From: CAWBJP01 sp044867425
GTDB lineage: Bacteria > Actinomycetota > Acidimicrobiia > IMCC26256 > BP-133
Length of the DNA: 64,000 nt
Direction: 5' to 3'
Assembly (NCBI GenBank): GCA_044867425.1
Contig: JBIOUX010000164.1
Location: 1-64,000, forward strand
Shown one piece after another: positions 42,873 through 49,798 of this stretch. The notes under the pieces are model-generated. The model saw only the letters and a program-made list of their open reading frames with translations. It ran no database searches and had not been told where the DNA came from. Both the position numbers and the translations under genes were made by a program. Each line of letters starts with the position of its first letter. Positions within the stretch are counted from its first letter, which is position 1.

Positions 42873-42919
42873 TTGACCCCATTTTGCCGGTTCCCTATAC
42901 TGAATGACGGATCAGTCAG
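42873..42919 (+). promoter_or_regulatory. Sigma70-type promoter with operator-like motif D
   Basis: TTGACC (42873-42878), a 17-base spacer and TATACT (42896-42901), followed immediately by GAATGACGGATCAGTCAG (42902-42919). This is the clearest example of the arrangement: the motif covers the predicted transcription start of the membrane protein/LivHM/LivF operon, so it should act as a repressor site. Confidence 0.75.
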
Positions 42920-42946
42920 ACAGTCGCGGCGAGGGTGGGGTGCCAG

Positions 42947-43306
42947 ATGGACGGAAAGAGCTGGCTACGGGCGGAGTGGGACCGTGTCGCAGGATTCTGC
43001 CTCATCGCCCTGGGGGCGTTGCTGCTCGTCCTCGGCTACACGGGCGTGAGCGGTTCGCCGTATGTGGCCGAGGCGCTCTCCTACATCATGTCCGGGGGGA
43101 TCGGGGGCCTCTTCCTGCTGGGCGCGGGGGCGACACTGCTCATCTCCGCCGATATCCATGACGAGTGGCGCAAGCTCGACCGGGTCGAAGACGCGCTGCG
43201 CTCGGGTGAGCCGATTCCCATGCCGGTGACGCCCGCTGTCGCCGACGCGCCCGAGGTCACCACCCCCAGCCGGGAGCCGGCCCCGTCCGAGTTGGCCACG
43301 GCGTGA
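42947..43306 (+). CDS. Small membrane protein, EWDR/HDEWRKLDRVE family (paralogue 3)
   Basis: 119 residues with two membrane helices and the family pattern: WLRAEWDRVAGFCLIALGAL, SGSPYVAEALSYIMSGGIGG, ADIHDEWRKLDRVEDAL. A Pro-rich tail follows. ATG 42947 is chosen after a GAGGGTGGGG stretch. Its stop overlaps the GTG of the fused permease, so the two are coupled; an accessory role in transport is plausible but untested. Confidence 0.8.
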   Translation: MDGKSWLRAEWDRVAGFCLIALGALLLVLGYTGVSGSPYVAEALSYIMSGGIGGLFLLGAGATLLISADIHDEWRKLDRVEDALRSGEPIPMPVTPAVADAPEVTTPSREPAPSELATA

Positions 43307-45225
43307 GCGACTACCTGCCGTTCCTCGTCATCGGCCTGGCCACCGGGTCGGTGTACGCCATCGCGGCCATGGGCCTCACCGTGACCTACACCACGTCGGG
43401 CGTGTTCAACTTCGCCCACGGGGCGGTGGGCATGATCGCCACCTTCATCTTCTACACCCTGCGGGTCGACCTCGGGGTCCCCACCGTCCTGGCCATGGCC
43501 ATCGCCGTGCTGGGCGTGGGGCCGGGCATCGGCATCATCATCGACCGGGTCCTGCTGCGGCGCCTCCACGGGGCCACCGCGGCCACCTACGTGGTGGTCT
43601 CCCTCGGACTCCTGGTCGGCCTCCAGGGGCTGGCCATCTACATCTACGGGCCCGTCACCCGCAGCCTCGACCCCATCTTCCCCCGGAGCACGTTCCGGCT
43701 CCCCGGCGTCAACGTGGGCTACGACCAGGTGATCCTGGTCGGCATCGCCCTGCTGTCCGGTCTCGTCCTGGCCGGCTTCTTCCGCTTCACCCGGCTCGGG
43801 ATCAAGACCCGGGCGGTGGTGGACGACCCCGGCCTGACCGAGCTGGAGGGCCTTGATTCCGGGCGCATCACCACCTTTTCCTGGATGCTGGGCTGCGGGT
43901 TCGCCGCCCTGGCCGGTGTCCTTCTCGGGCCCGTCCTCGGCGTCGACGCCGTCCTGCTCACCCTGCTCGCCATCCAGGTGTTCGGGGCGGCCGTGGTCGG
44001 CCGCCTCACCAGCCTGCCCCTCACCTACGCCGGCGCCATGCTCATCGGCATCGGGCAGGCCCTGGCCACCAAGCTGGTGGCGGGCAAGCTCAGCCTGGCC
44101 GGCCTGCCCACCAGCCTCCCCTTCATCATCCTCTTCGCCGTGCTGGTGTTCTCCCCCAAGGGCCGCTTCGTCGAGGTGGTGCGGTCCACCGCCGCCATGC
44201 GCACCGGACGGCAGACCGGAGCCCGCCGGCTCCCGCTGCCCACCCTCGCCATCCTCACCGCCGTGGCCGTGGTCCTCCCGGCCAAGCTCAACGGCTCCCA
44301 GCTCCTCACGGCCACGTCGACGCTGGGCTTCGTGCTCGTCTTCGCCAGCCTGTCGCTGCTCATCGGGACATCGCGGCAGGTGTCTCTGTGCCACGCCGTG
44401 TTCGTGGTCTTCGGGGCCACCACCCTGTCCCAGCTCCAGGAGGCCGGGGTCCCGTATCTCCCCGCTCTGCTGCTGGCCGGGCTGATCCTGGTCCCGGTCG
44501 GGGCCCTCCTGGCCATTCCCGCCATCCGCCTCTCGGGGCTGTTCCTGGCCCTCGCCACCTTCGGCTTCGGCATCCTGGCCCAGAACCTGCTCTTCGGTAC
44601 CTCGATCGTGTTCGGGGCCGACGCCCTGGCCCGCATCAGCCGGCCCGAGCTGTTCGGGATCTCGCTTTCGGGCGACAAGACCTTCTATTACTTCGTCCTG
44701 GCGGTGGTGGTCGTCGGGGTGCTCGCCATCGAGGCGGTGCGGGTGACCCGCCTGGGCCGGGTGCTCCGCGCCCTGGCCGACTCGCCCACCGCCACCGAGA
44801 GCCTGGGCATCAACCCGACGGCGGCCCGGGTCATCGTCTTCTGCATCGGCGGGTTCATGGCCGCCATCGCCGGCGGGCTGCTGGGGACGCTCACCCAGGT
44901 CGTCAACCCGGAGAGCTTCGGGTTCTTCTTCTCGCTGCTGTGGGTCACCGTCCTGGTGACGGCCGGACCGGCCACCCTGGGCGGCGCCGTGCTGGCTGCC
45001 GTCCTGCTCGTCAGCGTGCCGGCCGTGTTCACCTCCCGGACGGTCATCGAGCTCCAGCCGGTGTTCTTCGGGGCGGCCGCCATCATCCTGGCCCAGGCAC
45101 CCAACGGGCTGGTGGGGCTCTTCCGGATGCCGGACTTCTCCGCTCTGGCCCGGGAGAGCGCCTGGCGGGCGGGCAGCCGCCGGCTCGAAGAGAGGATGCT
45201 GCTCGAGGAGAGGATGGCGGGCTGA
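43303..45225 (+). CDS. Fused LivH-LivM branched-chain-type ABC permease
   Basis: 640 residues. The first half (1-290) is LivH-like (GLATGSVYAIAAMGLTVTYT and SGVFNFAHGAVGM, then VVGRLTSLPLTYAGAMLIGI). The second half (about 300-610) is LivM-like (FASLSLLIGTSRQVSLCHAV, GLFLALATFGFGILAQNLLF, ADSPTATESLGIN, GPATLGGAVLAA). Fusing both permeases is common in actinobacterial systems for hydrophobic or aromatic acids. GTG 43303 overlaps the upstream stop. It should work with a LivJ-like lipoprotein (27768 or 52618) and LivF (45225). Confidence 0.92.
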   Translation: MSDYLPFLVIGLATGSVYAIAAMGLTVTYTTSGVFNFAHGAVGMIATFIFYTLRVDLGVPTVLAMAIAVLGVGPGIGIIIDRVLLRRLHGATAATYVVVSLGLLVGLQGLAIYIYGPVTRSLDPIFPRSTFRLPGVNVGYDQVILVGIALLSGLVLAGFFRFTRLGIKTRAVVDDPGLTELEGLDSGRITTFSWMLGCGFAALAGVLLGPVLGVDAVLLTLLAIQVFGAAVVGRLTSLPLTYAGAMLIGIGQALATKLVAGKLSLAGLPTSLPFIILFAVLVFSPKGRFVEVVRSTAAMRTGRQTGARRLPLPTLAILTAVAVVLPAKLNGSQLLTATSTLGFVLVFASLSLLIGTSRQVSLCHAVFVVFGATTLSQLQEAGVPYLPALLLAGLILVPVGALLAIPAIRLSGLFLALATFGFGILAQNLLFGTSIVFGADALARISRPELFGISLSGDKTFYYFVLAVVVVGVLAIEAVRVTRLGRVLRALADSPTATESLGINPTAARVIVFCIGGFMAAIAGGLLGTLTQVVNPESFGFFFSLLWVTVLVTAGPATLGGAVLAAVLLVSVPAVFTSRTVIELQPVFFGAAAIILAQAPNGLVGLFRMPDFSALARESAWRAGSRRLEERMLLEERMAG

Positions 45226-45926
45226 TGCTGACCCTCGACGTCTCCAGACTGCGCTCGGGATACGGCCGTACCGAGGTTCTCCACGGGGTCGACGTGCGTG
45301 TGCCCGCCGGCAAGGCGGTCGTGCTCCTCGGACCCAACGGGGCCGGGAAGTCGACGCTGCTGCGCACCATCGCCGGCCTGGTACCGACGCGGGCGGGCAC
45401 CATCACGCTCAAGGGCGAGTCGATGGAACGCCGCCCCGCCCACCGGCGGGCCCAGCACGGAATCTGCCTCATCCCCGAGGGCCGGGGGATCTTCCGCCGG
45501 CTCACGGTGCGGGAGAACCTGCTCATGCACGCCGGGCGGCGCAGCCTCAACGAGGCCATCGACCGGTCCGTGGGGCGTTTCCCCAAGCTCGGCCAGCGGC
45601 TGTCCCAGCAGGCCGGGACCCTGTCGGGCGGCGAGCAGCAGATGCTGGCTCTGGCCCGGGCCCTCATCCAGGACCCGCAGGTGGTGCTGGCCGATGAGCT
45701 CTCGGTCGGGCTCGCCCCGGTGGTGGTGGACGAGATCCTCGAGGCCATCGCCGTGCTCGAGTCCGAGGGGCGCTCGATGCTCCTGGTGGAGCAGTACGTG
45801 GAGCGGGCGGTGGAGCTGGCCGACTACGTCTACATCATGAACAAGGGCACCGTGGTGTTCGTGGGGGAGCCCGCCCAGTGCGCCTCGGGTGCGGTGTTCG
45901 AGCGCTACCTCGGCAGCGCCGCCTGA
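45225..45926 (+). CDS. livF: LivF-type ABC transporter ATPase
   Basis: 233 residues with Walker A GPNGAGKST, the Q-loop region ICLIPEGRGIFRRLTVRENL, signature LSGGEQQML and Walker B VVLADELSVGLAP. The PEGRGIF segment and length are typical of LivF. The Walker B ends in ADE and the switch His is replaced by the usual LivF-like 'LLVEQYVERAVE'. The start codon overlaps the permease stop (TGATG). No LivG partner is present here. Confidence 0.92.
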   Translation: MLTLDVSRLRSGYGRTEVLHGVDVRVPAGKAVVLLGPNGAGKSTLLRTIAGLVPTRAGTITLKGESMERRPAHRRAQHGICLIPEGRGIFRRLTVRENLLMHAGRRSLNEAIDRSVGRFPKLGQRLSQQAGTLSGGEQQMLALARALIQDPQVVLADELSVGLAPVVVDEILEAIAVLESEGRSMLLVEQYVERAVELADYVYIMNKGTVVFVGEPAQCASGAVFERYLGSAA

Positions 45927-45936
45927 GCTGGTGCCG

Positions 45937-46305
45937 ATGAGCGCTGACCGCAGAACTGTCGTGTTCGTCGCCGACGAGAATGACGTCCCCGATCTCGTGC
46001 GGGCCGCCCAGGTCAGCGCCGAGGCGGTGGACGAGGTCATCGTGGACCGCGGCGAGGAGGCACTCGACGAACTCCAGGACGCCGTCTACGACGGCACGGT
46101 GGGCCGCATCATCCTGCCCAGTTTGGAGCTCCTCGGGCCCGATCTCATGGCCCAGGAGATGATCCTGGCCGGCTGGCGGGAGAAGGGGATCGCCGTGTTC
46201 TCCTTGAAGGAGCCGGACCTCGGCGACGGCGATCCCGCCCGGCGCGATGCCCGTGGCGTCCTGGGCGAGATCGACGACTACGGCAAGATCCCCTGGGTGC
46301 CCTGA
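45937..46305 (+). CDS. Small protein with resolvase-N-terminal-like fold
   Basis: 122 residues. RRTVVFVADENDVPDLVRAA, DELQDAVYDGTVGRIILPSL and REKGIAVFSLKEPDL follow the order of the serine-recombinase catalytic domain (core strands plus 'L.RL.R' and 'G..L.SL.E' segments). The catalytic Ser/Arg positions and the DNA-binding domain are missing, so it is not a recombinase. It precedes and overlaps the ferredoxin gene. Function unknown; the fold assignment is tentative. Confidence 0.5.
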   Translation: MSADRRTVVFVADENDVPDLVRAAQVSAEAVDEVIVDRGEEALDELQDAVYDGTVGRIILPSLELLGPDLMAQEMILAGWREKGIAVFSLKEPDLGDGDPARRDARGVLGEIDDYGKIPWVP

Positions 46306-46532
46306 TGACGACGCTCTCCGCTCACATCGACCGCGATGCCTGCAGCGGGACGGGCACCTGCGCCCGTCTCCTGCCCCAGGTGTTCCGGCTCGTCTCGGAG
46401 GGGCAGGAGGAGTTCGCCGAGGTCATCCCCGGAGGGCAGGCCACCGACGATCAGTTGTGGGACGCCGCCCGGGCCTGTCCGTGGGCGGCCATCATCCTCG
46501 AGCGCGAGGATGGTCAGGTTGTGTACCCGTGA
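46305..46532 (+). CDS. Ferredoxin, 3Fe-4S/4Fe-4S single-cluster type
   Basis: 75 residues with DACSGTGTCARLLPQVF and ACPWAAIILE: Cys, Cys and Cys-Pro as in actinobacterial 3Fe-4S ferredoxins that serve P450s and oxygenases. Its ATG overlaps the TGA of the previous gene. It is the likely electron donor for the diiron oxygenase starting at 46561. Confidence 0.88.
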   Translation: MTTLSAHIDRDACSGTGTCARLLPQVFRLVSEGQEEFAEVIPGGQATDDQLWDAARACPWAAIILEREDGQVVYP

Positions 46533-46560
46533 GGCCGACGATCGCGACACAGGAGGGCCC

Positions 46561-47346
46561 ATGAGCACGCCGGTATCGACGATCGAGCCGCCCGAGGGCA
46601 TCTGGTTCGGCAGTGAGCTGGAGCGCCTGGGGGTCGACGGCTACGACGAGGGCGACGACCTGCCCGACGAGTACCGCCAGCTCGTCATCCAGGTGGTCAT
46701 GGTCCAGGCCGACCTGGAGAGTGAGCTCGTCTTCGACTCGAGCCTGCTCCGCTCCCACATCCTGGCCGCCCCGGACCCCCGGGGGCGGATGCGGATGGCC
46801 AAGTTCTTCGCCGAGGAGGTCAACCACGGCTACACGTTCTGGCGCATCGCCAAGGGTCTGGGCGTGGAGCTCACGCCCCGGTACTTCCGGGAGGCGAAGC
46901 GCAAGCGCCAGGAGGTCTTCGAGCACATCGGTTCCGTCCAGGACTGGACCGAGCTGGCCATCGTCAACACCCTGACCGACCGGATGGGCGTGTTCGTGTT
47001 CAAGGACATGGAGGAGTGCTCCTACCGTCCCTGGGCCTCCGTGTCCGCTTCGGTGGCTCGCGATGAGGTGGGTCACACCGCCCTCGGCTACTCGAACCTC
47101 CGGGACCAGGTCCTCAACCACGGTCGGCTCGAGGAGGCCCAGCGCTGTCTCGACAAGTGGTACCCGATGTCGCTGGACATGTTCGGGCGGTCGGAGTCGG
47201 AGCGGCAGTGGCGCTACGTGGCCTGGGGGATCAAGCGCTCGGGGAACGAGGAGCTGCGCCGCAACTACGTGGCCGAGGTCAACCCCCTGCTCACCCAGCT
47301 CGGCCTGGAGCCGCCCGACTACCTCTACAACCGCCATTTCGTCTGA
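46561..47346 (+). CDS. PaaA-like ferritin-fold diiron oxygenase subunit
   Basis: 261 residues, all helical, with the ligand pairs of phenylacetyl-CoA oxygenase-like diiron proteins: Glu in QADLESELVFD, FFAEEVNHGYTFWRI (ExxH), Glu in WTELAIVNTLTDR and ARDEVGHTALGYS (ExxH). It is shorter than PaaA (about 310) and lacks other paa genes nearby, so it is a relative rather than PaaA itself. It may insert oxygen into a CoA-bound substrate using the ferredoxin encoded just upstream. Confidence 0.8.
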   Translation: MSTPVSTIEPPEGIWFGSELERLGVDGYDEGDDLPDEYRQLVIQVVMVQADLESELVFDSSLLRSHILAAPDPRGRMRMAKFFAEEVNHGYTFWRIAKGLGVELTPRYFREAKRKRQEVFEHIGSVQDWTELAIVNTLTDRMGVFVFKDMEECSYRPWASVSASVARDEVGHTALGYSNLRDQVLNHGRLEEAQRCLDKWYPMSLDMFGRSESERQWRYVAWGIKRSGNEELRRNYVAEVNPLLTQLGLEPPDYLYNRHFV

Positions 47347-47381
47347 GGGCCGGCGGGCGGGGACATGATCGGAGACAAGCG

Positions 47382-47579
47382 ATGACCGTCGGATGGCAGG
47401 ACCTCGACTCCCTGGTGGACGCCCTGCGGGACGCCAACCCCCGGGTCGACCCGAGGGCGCTGGACGACCACCAGTTGAAGGAGCTGGCCGAGCAGCTCGA
47501 GGGCTTCGACCCCGGGAGCACCACGCCGGGCCCAGGCGATTTCGAGGCCATGCGGGCCATGTGGCACTGGGGTGTCTGA
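47382..47579 (+). CDS. IscX-like small acidic protein
   Basis: 65 residues: GWQDLDSLVDALRDANPRVD, PRALDDHQLKELAEQLEGFD, EAMRAMWHWGV. IscX, an iron-binding protein of Fe-S assembly, has the same length and pattern (W-x-D...I..AL...P..DP......L..WI..L..FDDDP...NE..LEAI...W). Placement between diiron and ferredoxin genes fits an iron-delivery role; similarity was judged by eye. Confidence 0.6.
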   Translation: MTVGWQDLDSLVDALRDANPRVDPRALDDHQLKELAEQLEGFDPGSTTPGPGDFEAMRAMWHWGV

Positions 47580-48156
47580 GGAGATGGCGGTGGTGACGAG
47601 GGCTGTTCCCGGCATCGACGAGGGCTGGATCCGGGCCGTCCTCTTCGACCACGGCATTGACGACTGGGTGGATCTGGGGCCGGACCCCCTGCGTCGGCGC
47701 TACGCCGGGGACGTCTACGCCCAGCAGGTGGCGGCGACCTACCAGTGCTGGAAGTGGCTGTCCGACCGGATGGGGACCGACCTTGACCAGCCGCCCGCTC
47801 TGGCCGAGCCCGCCGAGCCGCTGGCCGCGGCGCTGGCCGCCGGCGACTGGACCGAGCTGATGGCCGTCCTGTTGACGGTGGGCCGGGCCCAGTCGCTGCT
47901 CTTCGCCGAGATCGCCCGCCAGGGGGACGACACCACCCGCCGGGGGTTCGACCGCCCGGCCCGGGACTGCGCCGGCCATGCCGCCCTGGGGTACCTGGAG
48001 CTGCGCCGGGGTGCCTTCACCGACGCCGCCCGGGCCGGCGAGTGCCTCGCCCGGCTGGTGCCGGCCACCCGTCGCTGGCTGGAGACCCTCGACCCCGCCG
48101 TGGCCGACCGCTGGACAACCGGCGTCCAGCCCCTGCTCCACAGCCTCGGCCTGTAA
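47572..48156 (+). CDS. Degenerate ferritin-like partner (PaaC-like)
   Basis: 194 residues from GTG 47572 (overlapping the IscX stop) or 190 from ATG 47584. It shares ferritin-like pattern with the gene at 46561 (WTELMAVLLTVGRAQSLLFA; ARDCAGHAALGYLELRRG), but the ExxH ligand Glu is Cys in the second pair and the first pair is not intact. In phenylacetyl-CoA oxygenase an inactive subunit (PaaC) supports the active one (PaaA); this gene may play the same part. That role is an inference. Confidence 0.6.
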   Translation: MSEEMAVVTRAVPGIDEGWIRAVLFDHGIDDWVDLGPDPLRRRYAGDVYAQQVAATYQCWKWLSDRMGTDLDQPPALAEPAEPLAAALAAGDWTELMAVLLTVGRAQSLLFAEIARQGDDTTRRGFDRPARDCAGHAALGYLELRRGAFTDAARAGECLARLVPATRRWLETLDPAVADRWTTGVQPLLHSLGL

Positions 48157-48161
48157 ACGGG

Positions 48162-48689
48162 CTAGAGCTCCAGCTCCATGAAGTAGGTCACGCCCTCCAG
48201 GCCGGACAGGGCTGCCTCCGCGCCGTCGAACACCTTGATGTCGACGAAGCCGAAGGACCGGTAGAGGGCGTGAGCCTCGGTCATGAAGGGCAGCGACTCC
48301 AGCCGGACCGTCCGGTAGCCCTCGGCCCGGGCGTCCTCCACCAGGCGCTGCAGCAGGGCCCGGGCCACTCCCCGCCCCCGGGCCTGGGGCCGGACGTACA
48401 TCCGCTTGATCTCGGCCGTGGCCGCGTCGACCGGCTTGAGGGCGGCGACCCCGACGGCCTCCTTGCCCGCCCGGGCCAGGAGCAGCCGCCCGCCCGGTCC
48501 GACCAGCTTGGGCAGCTCGACCCGGAACTCCTTGTGGTGCCGCTCGAGGTCCGCCTCGCCGAACCGGAGACCGAGGTCGACCTCGAGGCGCCCCAACACC
48601 CACAGCCCGTACTCCCGGAACAGCGGCTCCACCCAGGGGGCGAAGTCCGCTTCGGTCAGCTGCTCGATCGAGAATCCGTCGGAGAACAT
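48162..48689 (-). CDS. GNAT-family N-acetyltransferase
   Basis: 175 residues with the acetyl-CoA loop RPQARGRGVARALLQRLVEDA, preceding strand AEIKRMYV and the terminal LYRSFGFVDI. A single GNAT domain of normal length. Substrate unknown. It converges with the operon ending at 48156 (5-base gap). Confidence 0.88.
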   Translation of the reverse strand: MFSDGFSIEQLTEADFAPWVEPLFREYGLWVLGRLEVDLGLRFGEADLERHHKEFRVELPKLVGPGGRLLLARAGKEAVGVAALKPVDAATAEIKRMYVRPQARGRGVARALLQRLVEDARAEGYRTVRLESLPFMTEAHALYRSFGFVDIKVFDGAEAALSGLEGVTYFMELEL

Positions 48690-48743
48690 GGCGCCAGCAT
48701 GCCGGGTGCCGGAGGGTCCGGTCCATCACCCCTTCCTGGAACT

Positions 48744-48783
48744 TGTGGGTTTTGTGCCAGCAATTCCTGGCAGAAAACCCACA
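48744..48783. repeat. Long hairpin, 17-bp arms
   Basis: TGTGGGTTTTGTGCCAG and CTGGCAGAAAACCCACA pair at 16 of 17 positions around CAATTC. It lies between the stop of the TauE-like gene (48792) and the start of the GNAT gene (48689), both on the reverse strand. It contains T and A tracts in the arms, but no T-run follows. Terminator, attenuator or the remains of a small mobile repeat are all possible. Confidence 0.75.
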
Positions 48784-48791
48784 GAAACGAG

Positions 48792-49502
48792 TCAGGCGGT
48801 GAGGCCGCGGGCGATGGCGAGGACGCTGCCGGTCGCGGCCAGGGCGAGCGTCGCCGGGCGGACGGCGGCGGCCGGCAGCCGGCCCGCGAGCAGGACTCCG
48901 GCGACGACACCGGCGGCGAGGGCAGCCACGATCCCGAGGGGGAGGCGGGCCGGCCACCCGAGCGTGGCCAGAGTCACCAGGTTGAGGCCGAGGAAGAAGA
49001 GCTGGATCGTCGGGCGGGCCCGCTCGGACGGCCAGCCGGCGTTGACGGCGAACCACACCACGGGCGGGCCGCTGATCCCGGCGGTGACGTTCATGCCGCC
49101 GCTGACCGCGCCCACCGCCACCGTGCCCGCCCGGCCAGTCACGCTGCGGAACTCACGGCCGCGGGCCAGGGCCGCCACCCCCGTCAGACAGATCAGGCCG
49201 GCGACGACCGTGAGGGGCCCGGGCCGGGAGTGGCGGACGACGTATCCCACCGGAACGGTGGCCACCATGGCCGGCACCAGCAGCAGCCCGGCAGCCCGGA
49301 AATCGATCCCGCGGTGCTCGCGCGCCAGCAGGGCCACGTTGATGACCACCGACAGGACCATGTTCAGCTGCACGCCGGTGGGCGCCCGGTAGGCGGCGAT
49401 CAGGAACGGCGCGCACACCAGGGAGAACCCGAAGCCGGTGGCGAACTGGGCCACGGCCCCGAGGGCCACGGCCACTCCCGCCAGCAGAGCCGGCACCGTC
49501 AC
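48792..49502 (-). CDS. TauE/SafE-family membrane exporter
   Basis: 236 residues, mostly hydrophobic, with about seven helices: LAGVAVALGAVAQFATGFGF at the start and GGMNVTAGISGPPVVWFAVN in the middle, both family signatures (sulfite/sulfonate or organic anion export). GTG 49502 overlaps the stop of the preceding gene (GTGA). Longer in-frame starts would read through that gene and are rejected. Confidence 0.82.
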   Translation of the reverse strand: MTVPALLAGVAVALGAVAQFATGFGFSLVCAPFLIAAYRAPTGVQLNMVLSVVINVALLAREHRGIDFRAAGLLLVPAMVATVPVGYVVRHSRPGPLTVVAGLICLTGVAALARGREFRSVTGRAGTVAVGAVSGGMNVTAGISGPPVVWFAVNAGWPSERARPTIQLFFLGLNLVTLATLGWPARLPLGIVAALAAGVVAGVLLAGRLPAAAVRPATLALAATGSVLAIARGLTA

Positions 49503-49753
49503 ACCCGCCCATCGAGATCCAGCTGACGTCCTTCGTCGCGCATGCGCTCGCTGGCGACCGCCAGGATGAAGGCGCGGCCAGAGCGAGAGCCCAGGGTGAC
49601 GGCCGTGGCAGCATCGGCTTGGAGGTGCACGTGCTGCTGGCCCATCGGCTGCAATCCGTGGGAGAGGACGTCGGGCAAGGAGCTCCAAGCCGTGGCGTGA
49701 TACAGGACCGCCGGCGGCGGGACGGGCACCAGGCCCTCCTCAGGGATGGTCAT
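49499..49753 (-). CDS. Truncated KptA-like (RNA 2'-phosphotransferase-related) protein
   Basis: 84 residues: AVLYHATAWSSLPDVLSHGL, GQQHVHLQADAATAVTLGSR and GRAFILAVASERMRDEG. KptA/Tpt1 enzymes have 'LYHGT', a 'GL..M.RQHVHLS' segment and 'VG.R...'. The present sequence keeps the NAD-binding half but lacks the N-terminal winged-helix domain and the last strands, and His-Gly-Thr is His-Ala-Thr. It ends where the exporter begins (4-base overlap). It may be a minimal ADP-ribosyl-fold enzyme or a remnant. Confidence 0.6.
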   Translation of the reverse strand: MTIPEEGLVPVPPPAVLYHATAWSSLPDVLSHGLQPMGQQHVHLQADAATAVTLGSRSGRAFILAVASERMRDEGRQLDLDGRV

Positions 49754-49798
49754 CCGGGAGAGCCTAGGAGGACACGCCAGCGACGGCGACGGCGAGTC

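Noticed and set aside
45937..46305. A functional serine recombinase from a mobile element
   Set aside because: There is no catalytic serine motif or DNA-binding domain, and it is embedded in a metabolic operon.
46561..47346. True PaaA of a phenylacetyl-CoA oxygenase operon
   Set aside because: It is about 50 residues shorter and paaB, paaD and paaE are missing nearby; called PaaA-like only.
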